64,000 nt of DNA from NCBI GenBank assembly GCA_019400425.1, contig JAFREE010000021.1, positions 1 through 64,000 on the forward strand, written 5' to 3'. Source of the stretch: Hymenochaete sp. R1 (lineage: Eukaryota; Basidiomycota; Agaricomycetes; Hymenochaetales; Hymenochaetaceae). Of this stretch, positions 1 through 12,900 are shown piece by piece (position 1 is the stretch's first letter; every line of letters starts with the position of its first letter). Made by a program: the position numbers and the translations under genes. The notes beneath the pieces were generated by a model that did no database searches, was not told the origin of the DNA, and was given only the letters and a program-made list of their open reading frames with translations.

Positions 1-740
1 GTAATCAAAATGTATCAATCCACCCACTCCGAAGTATCAATTACGAGAGTCATCTGTATCATTTGAGCCAGACCGTATTCAAAATGTATCAACCCACCCA
101 CTCCGAAGTATCAATTATATCTGACATCTGTATCATTCAAGCCAGACTGTAATCAAAATGTGTCAACCCACCCACTCCGAAGTATCAATTATGGCAGACA
201 CCCGTATCATTCGAGCCAGTCTGGTATCGTAATGTATCAATCCACCCACTCCGAAGTATCAATTACGGCAGACACCCGTATCATTCGAGCCAGTCTGTAA
301 TCAAAATGTATCAATCCACCCACTCCGAAGTATCAATTACGGCAGACACCTGTATCATTTGAGCCAGACCGTATTCAAAATGTATCAACCCACCCACTCC
401 GAAGTATCAATTATGGCAGACACCCGTATCAACTGAGCCAGTCCAGTATCAAGAAGTATCATTCCATCCACTCCGAAGTATCAACTATGGCTGACATCCG
501 TATCATCCGAGCCAGTCCGTAATCAAAATGTATCAATCCACCCACTCCGAAGTATCAACTATGGCTGACGTCCGTATCATTCGAGCCAGACCGTAATCAA
601 AAGTTATCAATCCACCCACTCCGAAGTATCAATTACGAGAGTCATCTGTATCATCCGAGCCAGTCTGTAATCAAAAAGTATCAACCCACCCATTCCAAAG
701 TATCAATTACGGCTGATATCTGTATCAACTGACCCACAAA
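1..740. repeat. 74-base tandem minisatellite, ten copies
   Basis: The core CACTCC (CATTCC in the last copy) begins at 25, 99, 173, 247, 321, 395, 469, 543, 617 and 691, so the period is exactly 74 bases with no indel. Each unit contains three or four GTATCA-type hexamers, which suggests the unit itself grew from a shorter GTATCA-led sequence. Copies differ by scattered substitutions only. The array is cut by the left window edge, so its true length is unknown. No open frame runs through it. Confidence 0.95.
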
Positions 741-1752
741 TAATTTATAGTAAATTCAATAATGTATCACATCTGCCTAAGATTTGTGTCTTGTATCTTA
801 GATTGTGGGTATCACTGATGCACCTTAGAGTACTCTAAGTATCTACTTTGCCTTCAATGTTTCTTTAATTTTCAGTTGACCCATGGAGTTGTGATATAGA
901 TGCTTGGAGACATGTGTCATGTGACGCGACGCGTCGATGATTCTGACGATCACCCTCGAGTATATGATACATATCGGCTGGGTTAACCCACAAAAGTATG
1001 ATACACATTAGCAAGGACTAGTGAAGGAGGATGGTATGCGTGAGTTCTTTCTGTAGTCGCCGTTAGACAGATGCGGCTGCCGGTTTCGAGGACTCCGTAC
1101 GTACTATGAAGAACATGATGTATCTCTTAGCGTTATTTTGGTCATGGACGTCGGTTAGTTTTTCCGCTGGCCGCAAGGACTGAGGGAGGACACAATGAAG
1201 GTACTACGGAAAGAAGACACTGGTACGCTTGGAGAACCGGACAACGTTAAGCCGACGCGTCGATCATCCCCGTCGGATTTGAACTCGATTCTTTCCTCAA
1301 GTTCAATTCCTGTTGCCCTCTCTTCGGATTCTCTAGATTTGGAACTTGACGACGCAATGCCTGTAGAGTTGCGCATGAATGCAAGTTTTCCTAAACATCC
1401 TATGTCGCACAGATCGGAGAATCGACGGAGATTACATTAGCTTAGGGATCGCCGTATAAAACTCGTACGTCCAACTTGCACCATATAATCACTACAATCG
1501 ATTTTATATTGAAAGATGTAAAAAAAGTGAGGTTGACAAAGTTTCCGAAGACAACACGGTTGTGAGAATGGTAAGAAGCATACCGAACATAAAACTCTAT
1601 TACTTATCATGCATCAGCGGACACCCTCCTAATCTATCAAATTGAGTCAAACACGGCTGAAATAAGGTACAATAACTTTACTACTAGTATGCGGATGGGA
1701 ACGACCGCATGTTGTTAATTCACCTCGAAGTCTCAACGATAGCCGCGTAACC
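741..1752. other. Gene-free stretch between the minisatellite and kinase A
   Basis: Isolated GTATCA words continue to about 810, and the reverse form TGATAC recurs near 966 and 998, so the edge of the minisatellite decays here rather than stopping sharply. An 81-codon frame at 1195-1440 has no recognisable domain and no splice support. I see nothing else. Confidence 0.5.
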
Positions 1753-2948
1753 CTAAGATAACATCGTTACTACCTTCTCCATCTCCGGTCGAGTCGCAAG
1801 TTCGACCTTCAAGCATTGATCGTACACTTCTCTAAGCTGCATACCTACAGGTTCAGTGGTATCCGGAAATATTGCGATCTTGCCGTCCTTGATGTTCGTC
1901 CAAAGTTCGTGTTCCTCTAATCGGCCCAACTTCCTTTCTTTGCTGTACGGGTGATTTTTCGTGTATAGTGCCTGTAAAGAGAATCGATAAATCATATTCT
2001 GAAAGAAACATTTCACACAATACGTACGTAGATCACCATACCAAACGCCCAGGCATCAGCCTTTTTCGAACGCGCAGGCCTAAATTGGTTCGCTGGGTCA
2101 ATCGGCGACCGGATAGAGGATGTCACTAACTCGTAGTTCAAAAGCTCAGGCGCTAGGTAATCTAAAAAATCTTCTCCGGAATGTGAAGGCTGAGCCAGTG
2201 AACTACTGGCATCCAGAATGCGATCCGCAGTAAAATCACACAGTTTTGCAGTCCCATCCACCGCGATGACAATATTACTCTATCCAGTTGTTAGCAATTT
2301 GAGACTGCGAAGTGTTTGAAAGACACTCACGGGTTTCAGGTTGGAGTGTTCGATATCATTTTTATGTAGATATTCAAGGCCGCGAGCGACGTCTCTGACC
2401 TAATGGAAAACATGAAAAGCGTTCTCAAGATAGAGAAGCGGCGTACCAAGGCCAAGAGCTTGTCAGGTGCAAGGCTGCATTTTGTAACATATGTCAAAGC
2501 ATTCCCATTTGCCATCCATTCCGAAACAAACACGGGGTAGCCTGAAATTGCGTCTATGGTGAAACCCAAGAGAGGTAGAATATTCGGGTGCTCGAGCCTT
2601 TTCCACGAGCGAGTTTCATTTTCAAAGGTCTACCAACGTTTTCGATTAGAAACGATGTAGCCAGAAGAGAAGGAAACACACCAAAGTACTTCCTTTCTCG
2701 TCTTCTCCGAGAATAAGTCGTAGTTTTTTGAATGAAGTGTCGATTGCCTTGTTGTCTCGAGTAATAGAACCGCGGAAAAGGTCGCTGGAAGTCCCCATTG
2801 CAAGAATGGTCTGATTCTCATCGACCACCTCCTTGGTCAGGTAAAGGTCCATGATGTTGGAGAACATATGTTTATTGATGCGATCAACATCCTTCGGCAC
2901 GATGTGAGGTTTTGCGTGAATGTCAACGTCTCCTTCAGCGAATGACAT
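1753..2948 (-). CDS. TKL-like pseudokinase A
   Basis: Single kinase domain of 312 residues from six exons: 2948-2682, 2629-2447, 2399-2331, 2279-2131, 2079-2028 and 1971-1753. All junctions keep phase. Visible motifs are a degenerate glycine loop ending SSDLFRG (residues 54-60), the ATP-binding Lys in SFKK (K74), an alpha-C FENE, the hinge segment SEWMANGNAL, a catalytic loop reading HSNLKP (168-173), DFT at 188-190 instead of DFG, LAPELL, and the C-lobe DAWAFGM. The catalytic Asp is Asn and the DFG Gly is Thr, so weak or no phosphotransfer is expected. A scaffold, decoy or regulator role is inference. The start matches the position of the start in kinase C, whose exon lengths are identical. 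It is divergent from kinase B across 2.2 kb. Confidence 0.85.
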
Positions 2949-5166
2949 TGTGGTAAGAGTATGGAAAAACGATGGGACCGCTGTGTTAAGGAGTGTAGCT
3001 CAACAGGCGAAACAGAATTATCTGACTTCGTAATACCAGCCCTCAAGCAGGAGTGTTTGGTTAGGGAGCTGGGGATGATGAGTTGAACTCCTGGCATAGG
3101 CCTCACCAAATATCATCGCGTTGCTCGTTCCTTTCAATTGACCCGTTTTGCCCGCGGGCTTCGCACGAGCCCGAGATCGACCATTCTCAATCTTGATACA
3201 TATGGCTGCGATTGAAAGGAAACAATCAGCACTGGTACGCGTTGATAAATTGAGACAGGTGCACATACCTATACCTTATGAAGGCATAATCCCACCAAAT
3301 TCCAAATTACCGGTGTTTCACAAACGAGATGCAAAGAATCCGGGAGGCATGCTTAGGACGATTCCGTTTTGGCCGAAGCGACCTGAGGCGTCATTACGCA
3401 GTCGATGCTCAATACAGTCGATCTGACGCCCAAGTTGGCATCCTCAATTATACCAGTGGCGAGCGCTTCGGGAGGACAGAGGTACCGTGCTTGGACAAGT
3501 TGGAGCAACCGCAAGGCTGACCTCTCACAATCTACAATTTAGATCGCTTCAGTTAGTCAGAAATCAAGCAAAGATAAAAATGTCCATCCTTCTAATGCAT
3601 CAGGTGTCTCCTACTCGCATACAATCGACTTTCAGGATGACGTTCGGCGAAGAAAGTGAGGATGACGATATCTTCTGTCTGTCAGAGCGCAAATGTGAAA
3701 TGAACGATTTATTACGTAAGAAGCGACGATCAAACAAGCAAGCGCACGCAAAGTCGAAATAAGTCATCTTTCTTTCTACGCGCTTCCACAAACCAGTTTG
3801 ATGACGGTGTTGGCGATGTTTTCGCTCTGGAAGAATCGTTTGCGCTCGTCCAATCAGAATGTCGGCCCCATCCGAATGTCTAACGTGCGCAGTGAGCATA
3901 CTACGGGGCACCTTTCCATCTGGGCGACTGTACGCAACGTCCGTCAGAGCTTGTCAATAAGAGCGCGGATACGTCCTCCTCGAACTACTGGAGCTCTCTC
4001 TCAAGGATTATTGGGATCGAGCATGCGAGGCTATTTCCAATTTTCCTTGTTGAGTATTTTCTCGTGTTCTCACTGCGCATATGATTGACCCGGGTGCTCG
4101 TCGTGTTAAGCTAGATCACATCATCCATGCCTTAGAAGAGATCGGGCATGAACAGGCTCTGTATTAGCAATGCTTCTACGGTCAATAATCATCATGGACC
4201 GCTTTTTCTTCTCCATCGCATACGGAACGTTTTATAGCGGCGCCAAGACCCGATTCCGATCTTATACCCAAAAGCACAATTATTCTTTTAGGGCGCCCGC
4301 AGCGTACCAACGAGATGCGAGGATCTCGGGTTATCCAATCACTTGCTTGGGGAAGCTCATCATTCGTGTCTCAAGTGGAAGGCTGTCTGCGGATTCACGT
4401 ACTCACCGCAATGATCGAAAAAGCGGCAGTTCTCAACCAAGCGACGGAAATGTGCGTGAACAAGACACTCCATAGGCGACCCTTGACATATCTCTACCTC
4501 GTATTCAATCCTGAATAATCTCGACAATCGAAATGTGCAAAGCATCACAGCTTCGTAGCGCCGTAACCTCGATCCATCTCTCTTATCAGTATGGGACTTT
4601 GAGCCACGTAAACTAACATACTCTCGGTGACACTGTTCGCAAGGGACAATTGGGTAGTTCGGAAGGTCCGCCAATCTGCGATAAGGCTTGAACGATTTGC
4701 ATAACTTACGCGGAGAGCGCCAACTAATCTTAGAATTGGAAAATCGGTTCGTAGCCTCATCTTGACTGCTCTCCGACCCAATATGTTGTACAAGACATTT
4801 CACAAGGCGATGCTTACGCTCGGTAAGTCATTTCTTGGATCTTCAATCTATTATCGATTGGACAGTCTCGGCCTCCAGATGGCAATGCCAACCAATGCTC
4901 AAACGAATGTCGACAGACGGCGTCTTGCGAATGCCGTGAACAACGCGATCGATCGTATGAGAGAAAAAAATCGGCGGACAGCGCCTCCTTGGTTTGTACC
5001 GTGTTTAGAACTCGTTATGGATCGCATCTTAACTTCCCGCTTAAAGCACTATATGAGCAGTATAACCATCTCAAATAGCGAAAGCAGGCTACGCTCAGCA
5101 GTACTTAATATCTAAGTCACTTAGGTGAAAGTAAAAGAAAAGCGCCTTCCTCTCTTGCGGCAGACT
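2949..5166. promoter_or_regulatory. Divergent intergenic region between kinases A and B
   Basis: No gene is recognisable in these 2.2 kb; short frames on both strands carry no known motif. About 3095-3260 resembles the upstream region of kinase C (8165-8340), including a shared CCGCGGGC block, so this part was probably duplicated together with the gene. It presumably holds both promoters; I cannot place individual elements. Confidence 0.45.
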
Positions 5167-6480
5167 ATGCATTCGCCTCGGCTGGAAGTTTCTACTGGGT
5201 CGCTGGGCCTTGGCCCCAACGGCAGATACGTTCTTGGAGAACTCCAACAACTATACTTGCCATGGACGAACTCGAACATTTGCATAAAACCGACAGTTGT
5301 CGCCAATGGCGCTTTTAGCGATCTGTTCAAAGGCCGTCTCGTCTGCAATGGCAAGGAAACTGACGTTGCTTTCAAAAAATTACGCCTCGATATCAGTGAT
5401 GCCAACGGAATAACGGATGTAAGTGTTTTGTCCTTGATTCGTGCCAAGTACTGATGAAATGACAATTAATACAAGTTTGAACGCGAGGTTGGCATATGGC
5501 ATGCGCTGGACCATCCAAATGTTCTACCTCTGCTAGGCTTCACGTTTGACGAAAAGCTTTATCCTATGTTCATTTCTGAATGGATGCCAAACGCAAATGC
5601 CATGAATTTCGTCAAGACGAACGATTTATCTTCTAGTAGGCTTTTAGGCCTGGTGTGTGTTTCGTCCAGCGTTGAATATGTTTCCATTCGCTCATATTCG
5701 TCATTAGGTTCAAGATGTCGCTTGCGGCCTCGCGTATTTGCGCGAACGAGGTATTATGCACTTGGATATCAAGCCTGTCAGTATCAACTTATTTTTTTTA
5801 TCATTCTAAATCACTCAAGTCGTACAGGAGAATGTCGTGGTATCATCAGACGGAACTGCCAAGCTATGCGACTTCGGCACCAGCCGCAAAGTAGAAGATT
5901 CTAGCTTCTCGCAGGAGGCTGCTCCAAAGGGGACGGTAAACTATCTAGCCCCTGAGCTCCTAATTGGCGAGTAAGTGGATAGATGTCTCCTGAATGTCCC
6001 ACTAGGTTGATGACCGTTCGACACAGACGTTCTTACTCCAAGCAATGTGACATTTGGGCATTTGGTATGCTAACTTACGTAAGAGCGTCTTCGCACTTTA
6101 TCATGGCAAACTTTTGAACAAGTTCCCCCTCTGCCTCACAGGCTCTTTGCGCGCAAAGACCGCCGTACATCAGCGGGACACATGCACGCCGGAATGGAGC
6201 ATATGAAGCTACCGTTGTGGACTCTATCAAGAGCGGTAGGTTTCCCGATTTTCCCACAATCGCAGAACCAGCAAATACGCAGCTTTATGTGGTTTACAAA
6301 CGGTGCATACAAGTGGACCCTACGGAACGCCCGACAGCGGGCGAAATCGTTGAGATTCTGCGCCGGAAAGATGTCCATGGAAGATGTTGGATCTTCAACG
6401 TCTTCAAGTACGTCTGTCATTATATCAATACCTTGCTCACCCATGTCTATACAATGTGTTCAAATATTATGCCATTGTAA
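5167..6480 (+). CDS. TKL-like protein kinase B, predicted active
   Basis: Six exons: 5167-5418, 5476-5652, 5708-5776, 5828-5970, 6027-6078 and 6142-6480, giving about 343 residues. Key residues are intact: a loop NGAFSDLFKG, Lys70 in VAFKK, alpha-C FERE, HLDIKPEN with catalytic Asp163, DFG at 181-183, and LAPELL. HxD carries Leu where RD kinases have Arg, so it is a non-RD kinase. The C-lobe includes CDIWAFGM and the closing ERPT motif. The start is the first in-frame ATG; the upstream frame begins only with GTG. The last exon may instead splice at about 6409 (a GTACGT donor follows NVF), so the final 20 or so residues are uncertain. It lies between A and C on the opposite strand and is convergent with C. 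Confidence 0.85.
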
Positions 6481-6788
6481 ACCACGTACTCGATTGTTCG
6501 GCGTTTAAGTGTGTGGAGAACCCTTAGGGGATTTTTTTTCTCCTTCCGTCGTCTCAACGAATACATGCTAACACAAGCGGCAAGCCTTTCGATAGACTTT
6601 GGTACGTCTCCACACTCGAGATAGCCTTATGTTGATCCTTTGAACGCTCTAATTATTATCATTACTTTTACAATAACAATTTCGCAGTTTAATGTTCATT
6701 GTACAAGTACGACTGACTAGAATTATGTTCGACTTACGAAGACGCAGGCGCCTGTATTCTACTAGTTCGTCTTGCGGTTTCAGAGAAC
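6481..6788. other. Convergent intergenic region between kinases B and C
   Basis: About 300 bases separate the stop codons of B and C. The stretch is T-rich near 6530 and must hold both 3' ends. No gene is visible. Confidence 0.5.
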
Positions 6789-8003
6789 TTAACGCAACAT
6801 TGTTACCACTTCTTCCATCCTCGGACGAGACGCAGGTTCGATCTTCAAGCAACGATTATAAACATTGCGAAGTCGCATTCCCACAGGTTCGGTAGTTTCT
6901 GGAAAATGTGCAAGCTTGCCCTCCTTAATAGCTGACCAAATCGCGCGCTCTTCTGACCGGCATGGCTCCCTTTCTGCGCTGTACGGTGGGGATTTTGTAT
7001 AGAGGGCCTACGAAAAAGGACAATGCGTTATAATCAGTAGGCAGAGAACTTGAAGTTCTGGCAGGATACATACGTAGACCACCATAGCAAACGCCCAGAC
7101 ATCAGCTTCTTTGGTATGTTCAGGTCTGCAATAATCAATTTTGCAGTCAATCAATGTTTGAGGAAGAGGCGCGTAACTGACTGATGAGTCAACAGCTCGG
7201 GTGCCAAATAATCCAATACGCCTTCCCCGGTATGCGAAGGCTGAGCGAGTGAGACACTGGCTTCCGAGATACGATTCGCCGTAAAATCGCATAGCTTCGC
7301 AGTACCATCAGGAGCAATGACAATATTATCCTGTCTGAGTCTTAAACGATGGAACTAGGGAATCGAACGAGCTACACTAACGGGTTTCAGGTCGGTGTGA
7401 TCAATATTGTTCTTGTGTAGGTGTTCAAGGCCAAGAGCAACGTCTCTGATCTAGTGGCATACGTGAACAGCAGGCTCAAGGTTGAAAGAAATGACGCACT
7501 AGGCCCAGGAGCTTATCAGGTCCAATGTTGTTCTTTCTAACATAAGACAGTGCATCTCCGTTCGACATCCATTCTGATACGAGCACGGGGTATCCAGAGT
7601 CGGCCTCTACCATGAAACCCAAGAGAGGTAGAATATTTGTGTGAACCAGCGTACGCCATATGTAGGTCTCCTTTTCAACCATCTACGATATAATCATTAA
7701 AAATTGGCATAATTTCAAGAGAAGAGGCACGCATACCGAAGCATCTTTCCCTTCGTTTCCTTCGAGGATAACCCGCATTTTCTTGAAAGAGACTTCGATT
7801 CTCTTGCCGCTACGAGTAATGAAACCACGGAAGAGGTCGCTGGAGGCACCTTTTGTGAGAGCTGTCTGTCTTGTGTCGACATCCTCCTTGGACAGATACA
7901 GGTCATTGATCCTATGAAGTAATCGCTTATTAACGAGTCCAATAGGCTGCGGCTCAATGTGATGTTTTGCCTGAGTATGGATATCCTCCTGGACGACTGT
8001 CAT
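6789..8003 (-). CDS. TKL-like kinase C with DFT motif
   Basis: Six exons: 8003-7737, 7682-7500, 7450-7382, 7330-7182, 7125-7074 and 7007-6789. Exon lengths are 267, 183, 69, 149, 52 and 219, exactly those of kinase A, and the product is likewise 312 residues. Motifs: loop end SSDLFRG, Lys74 in SFKK, VEKE in alpha-C, HTDLKP with the catalytic Asp (170) and N175 present, but DFT at 188-190 in place of DFG, then LAPELL and DVWAFAM. The Asp of the magnesium-binding motif remains, so residual activity is possible. It is a local duplicate of A that differs at the catalytic Asp. An upstream in-frame ATG at 8054 is less likely, because the 8003 start lines up with the start of A. Confidence 0.85.
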
Positions 8004-9916
8004 TGTAGTAGGAAAATGACGGGGGGACGACGATGAGGGACAGAGCACGTTCAACGGAAGAGATAGAGATATGAGGGTCAGGGATACTATGTTAACGCTT
8101 GCAGGGTTTGCATGTAGTCACGAGGCGAGTTCCTGCTACGATGGTTTTCCAGGTATAGCCCTAGCTCCTACTAGATATCATCTATTTGCTGTCCCGTTTT
8201 CTTTGATCCATCGTCTTGTCCGCGGGCCTCGCAGGGTTCCGATGATCGTCCCGTTTCACGTATTGATTGACACGTCAACCGTAGCCTGTAGAGGAGAGGA
8301 GATTCAATCTGCGCTAGTAATCATTGATATATTGAGCAGATTATCGAACCTATGTGCAGGCATTTCAATTTCAGGTTCACCATTGTTGTTTCATCTCGGA
8401 GGCTAGTTGCGCAGAATACGAGACAGGCGCTTGAACGAAAGTAGGAACAGCCTGGCTCGTTTGCAGAAGAAATGGGCGGCGGGGTCGTGCAATTGACGCC
8501 CAGTTCGATCGCTGTGGCCTCCGAATGGCCGAACTTGACTGTATAATTAGCCAACTATATGGACGGATGTACGGATGACACAAAGAACATCTGAGGCGAG
8601 ATCGGTACAACGTAGAAGGAGCAATAGCCGCATAATTCGGAACGCGATGTTACATTGTGGGAACTGTTTACCATATTTGAATGCATCGCAAACTCTCCGA
8701 CGAGACGCTCTGTTAGTGTCACCCCTCTCACTCGACGAGCCACTATCTCGTATATCACGACATTCCGATTCGTATTTCGGAAAAGCTTCTGAGGCCGAAG
8801 TATCGTTTGTACTGCTCCAATACCGGACCCAGTGGTGCCAGATCTACCGTTAGTGTCTGCCTTGGTCCGGCGGGGGACTACCAAACAACGGGCCTGCTCT
8901 CACAGCTGTCTACGTCGTCTTCGACTCTCTAGAATCGCGCAGGCTTTCGAACGAATGCTTGTATTTTGTGTTTATATAACTTCTACTGTGTGTTTCTCAA
9001 AATCCCTCTTCACTTTACTATAATAATGGCCAGCCTTCAAGGCTGTTTCAAGGAGGTACTTTTTCATTATAATGTTGCGAGCTAATTCGAATCTGAATGT
9101 CCTTTGGGTCAGGTACCTTATAGTGAATCACTGAGCTGTTCTCATAGACGCTCATGCGCGTATCCTAATCAGAACTTCTAGCCCAGTGATGAACATAGCT
9201 CAATCAATCTCCGGTGACGCCAGTCGCTTCTGTCAAGTCCCCGTCAGTCGAGCCTAATTCAAAGCGAGGACTCGGGTCTATATGGCCATCTTGTAAGTGA
9301 AACAAATCATGGAATCTCCGCGATCTTGGAATGACACCATATGCTAACTGTTTATTTTTAATCACTTTGGCGCTTTTGGCTGAATTAGGCACTGGTATAT
9401 CGCGATACCTAGATTGCAAATTGGCTTGTCTAAGCGCTCGACTAACTTTCTTTGAACTGCGATTCTCATGGTCAGACTTCAACCGTCAAAGCCTAAGTCT
9501 TGGAAGCCTGTACAAACTTCAACGGTGATCAAACTTTTCCGAGCGTACATGCGACAAATATGGGCAGATGTCCACGTCTGTTCGGAATGTAGATCTTGTT
9601 CCTCGTTTGGCCTCTTACTCGGTAGGATTTTTGAGCGAGGCCCGTCACATCTAAAAGCAGAAATTCCAGCCATTGCATTTGCTATGATTTCAAATTCGGT
9701 GTTTCTTGTAAGGGAATGCTGGCGCAAGAGCGAACATCGGCTAATACGTGGATGAAACAGTCCGCTGAGATATCAGGGTTCCAATTCAGTGCTAACTCAC
9801 CCTACAGGACCATCCGAGCCGCATCATTTTTTTCCTGGCGCTAGCGTCGCCGATGTTACTTAAGGTTGCGTTTTCGCCTTTCACTGATTGTAGTCTGTTC
9901 TTTTACCCATACAACG
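8004..9916. promoter_or_regulatory. Divergent intergenic region between kinases C and D
   Basis: These 1.9 kb hold no recognisable gene. The stretch 8165-8340 resembles 3095-3260 upstream of kinase A. Short frames in the rest have no kinase or other motif. It is the presumed promoter region of both flanking genes. Confidence 0.45.
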
Positions 9917-12900
9917 ATGAGTTCCTCGAAGTCAGGAGCTTTTATCACACCAAAAGCCCTTGAGCTCATTGACAATGATGTTCGCCGAAAAATCGAGCAT
10001 CTTTATATATCTTATAAGGAGATTGACAGGAATCAGGTCGCCATCGATATGGGAGGGTCTTGCGATTTGTTCAAAGGGGTCTTGGACCGCGGCGGTCAAA
10101 AGAAGGAAGTTGCTTTCAAAAGACTTCGAATAAGCCTCACGCAAAAAGGTAGCGCAGAGACTCAAGTACGTATTTCGCCTTTGAATTACAAACTGGTCTG
10201 AAAACACTCCTATTAGACCTTCGAGAAAGAGACCTATGTATGGCAAAGGCTTAATCACCCCAACGTTCTTCCTCTGGTTGGCTTTACGATCGATGACGGT
10301 ACATCCTACCCTGTCCTCGTCTCAGATTGGATGGCCCATGGGAATGCCTTGTCATATGTCAAAAACAGCGATCCTTCTCCAGATGAACTCGTAAAATTGG
10401 TACAGGATCCATTTTATGACAGTCCAGCCATTTTCTGATCCAATTTGATAGCTTCGAGATGTCGCTCGTGGCCTTGCGTACCTGCACAGTGAAGATGTAC
10501 TTCATTCTGACCTCAAACCGGTGCGCTTTCATCCATTTGCTCGGCGTGCATTATTCTGAGACTTTTTGCACCATTTGCACCGGATAGGAGAACGTTGTTG
10601 TTGACCATAATGGAACAGCGAAGCTGTGTGACTTCGGTGCAAGTCGCACTCTGAAAGCTAGCATACGTATTGCCCAAAAGTCTACGACCCACAAAGGGAC
10701 GGTAGACTATTTAGCACCTGAGCTATTAGTTGATGAGTGAGAAGAATATTTTCGAAGTTTCTATTTGGCGCAATACATGTTGGCTCATTTAGGACACAGG
10801 CCCGATTTCAGCAAAGCAGCGGACGTTTGGGCTTTTGGAATGCTGATCTTTGTAAAGATATTCTCATTCAATCCCTTCAGTATTCCATATTCAACTTACA
10901 TTTCTTAGTCGCTCGTTTCCAAATCTCACCCGTACAGCAAAGGGGAGAAGTTAGGGAAAGCCGCCGAATACGCCATTTGGAAGTCCATAGAAAGCGGCGA
11001 ACTTCCCAAGTTTCCTGAATCAACCGAACCTATAGTCAAACGACTTCACGGAGTCTACGTGCAATGCTTAAGGAAAGAACCTTCATCGCGTCCGACAATG
11101 CTGGCATTAATCTCGATACTGCACCTTTTGAAGGTAGAAGACATGTATCTTCCCAAAGAAATGGTCGAGTGGGAGAATGATGTCATGAGCGCGAGATTGT
11201 TCAGCGACCTTTGCAAGGGAAGTATTATCCTAGATGGCGAAAAGACTGAAATTGCCCTTAAGAAGTTCAAGTTGCCGATCAGTCTCGGATCTATCACGCA
11301 AGCGGGCTTTCCGGTACGAATTATGCTTTTAATGAGGTGCGATTTCTCATATCATTGGTAGACCCTTGAGAAAGTGGCACTTGCGCGGCAGAGATTGAAA
11401 TCTCACGAAAATGTTCTTCTTCTTCTGCGAATCACAGTTGAGGCCGAGACGGGCTTCCCTGTATTCGCATCGAAGTGGATGGAAAACGGCAATGTGCTAG
11501 ATTATATTAGACGTACTCAATCACCGCCTACTGATCTTTTAAAATTGGTATGTTATCTGTCGTGCACCCGAGTCAACTATTCACCCGTGTTGCTAGGTTC
11601 TGGACATTGCTCATGGTATAGCTTATTTGCATGAAGAAGGTGTAGTGCATTCAGCGCTCAAGCCTGTTAGTACCTCTTGATTTTGTTCTTCCGTGACCTT
11701 AGCTAATTTAAACTGACCAGCAAAACATCTTAATTGCGTCTGACGGGAGCGCAAAATTGTGCGACTTGGGAGCCAATCGGATTCTAGCAACAAATAAATC
11801 AAGTGGACGCCCGTTCAATGCGTTGGTGGATATGGCGGATTATCTTGCGCCTGAACTCCTTACTGAAAGAATTGAAAAGTAAGTATGACATCAATCTCTT
11901 GGACATCAAATTGAGTGCGTGTTTATTAACGTAGGCCTAAATTCGACAAGAAAACTGATATTTGGGCGTTTGGAATGGTAATCTACGTGAGTAACTTACA
12001 TGTCTTTTTCTGAGTCGATAATATCATTGTATTTACATAGGCACTTTACACAAAATCGCATCCATATACCAAGGACGGGGCCGCAGGGCCAGCGGGCCAG
12101 TCAAATGTTACGCTGTCAATCAAGAACGAGCCTCCCCCTTTCCCTGATGACACTGGATCCGTAGCAGCACAGCTTCGCGAAATATACGAAATGTGCTCGG
12201 AAGTGGAACCTAGTAACCGTCCTACGATAGAACAAGTCGTTACGAAACTACACCTACTAAAGGTCAATCACTTGCAGTTATCCGAGAATGTTATTGGAAG
12301 GAGGCAGGAAGTCTTGAACAAAGAAGAATCGATTGACTTGTTTTCGGGAATCATTGTTTGCAACGAGAAAAACGTCGAAGTAGCTATAAAGCGATTGCGA
12401 GTCAGCCTTGAAGATAACGGTGCAAGGAACGCAGCGGTATGCCTTTCTATCCTAATACACATGCACAATTTAATTACGGCTGCGGCTAGATTTTCGAGAA
12501 AGAAATTTCCGTTTGGCACAACCTACATCACCCAAACGTCATAGCCCTCAAAGGCTTCAGAGTTGAATCTGACACATCCTATCCCATACTCGTGACGGAA
12601 AAAATGCCTAACGGAAACGCATTGTCTTACGTTAAGAACTCTGATGTCACGGGTACTTCGCTCAAGAATTTGGTGCGCATTTGGAAATAGCATTTGGATG
12701 TCAGCCACTTATATGTTTTAAAGATTCGAGCTATCGGTGATGGCCTTGCATATTTACACAAAGAACGTGTTGTCCACTCTAATATCAAGCCTGTCAGTGA
12801 GCTTCCATTTGTTTCTGCGACTTTGGCTCAATTTGAAGCAAACAGGAGAATGTTGTGGTCTCGTCTGACGGCACTGCGAAGTTGAGCGATTTCGGCGAAA

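Noticed and set aside
1..740. CRISPR array
   Set aside because: The repeats are directly adjacent with no unique spacers, and the genes are eukaryotic.
1195..1440. 81-codon plus-strand frame
   Set aside because: Ser-rich but without domain, promoter or splice support; an overlapping minus frame of similar length exists.
4762..5115. 117-codon plus-strand frame before kinase B
   Set aside because: No motif, no splice link to kinase B and no similarity to the N-termini of the other kinases.
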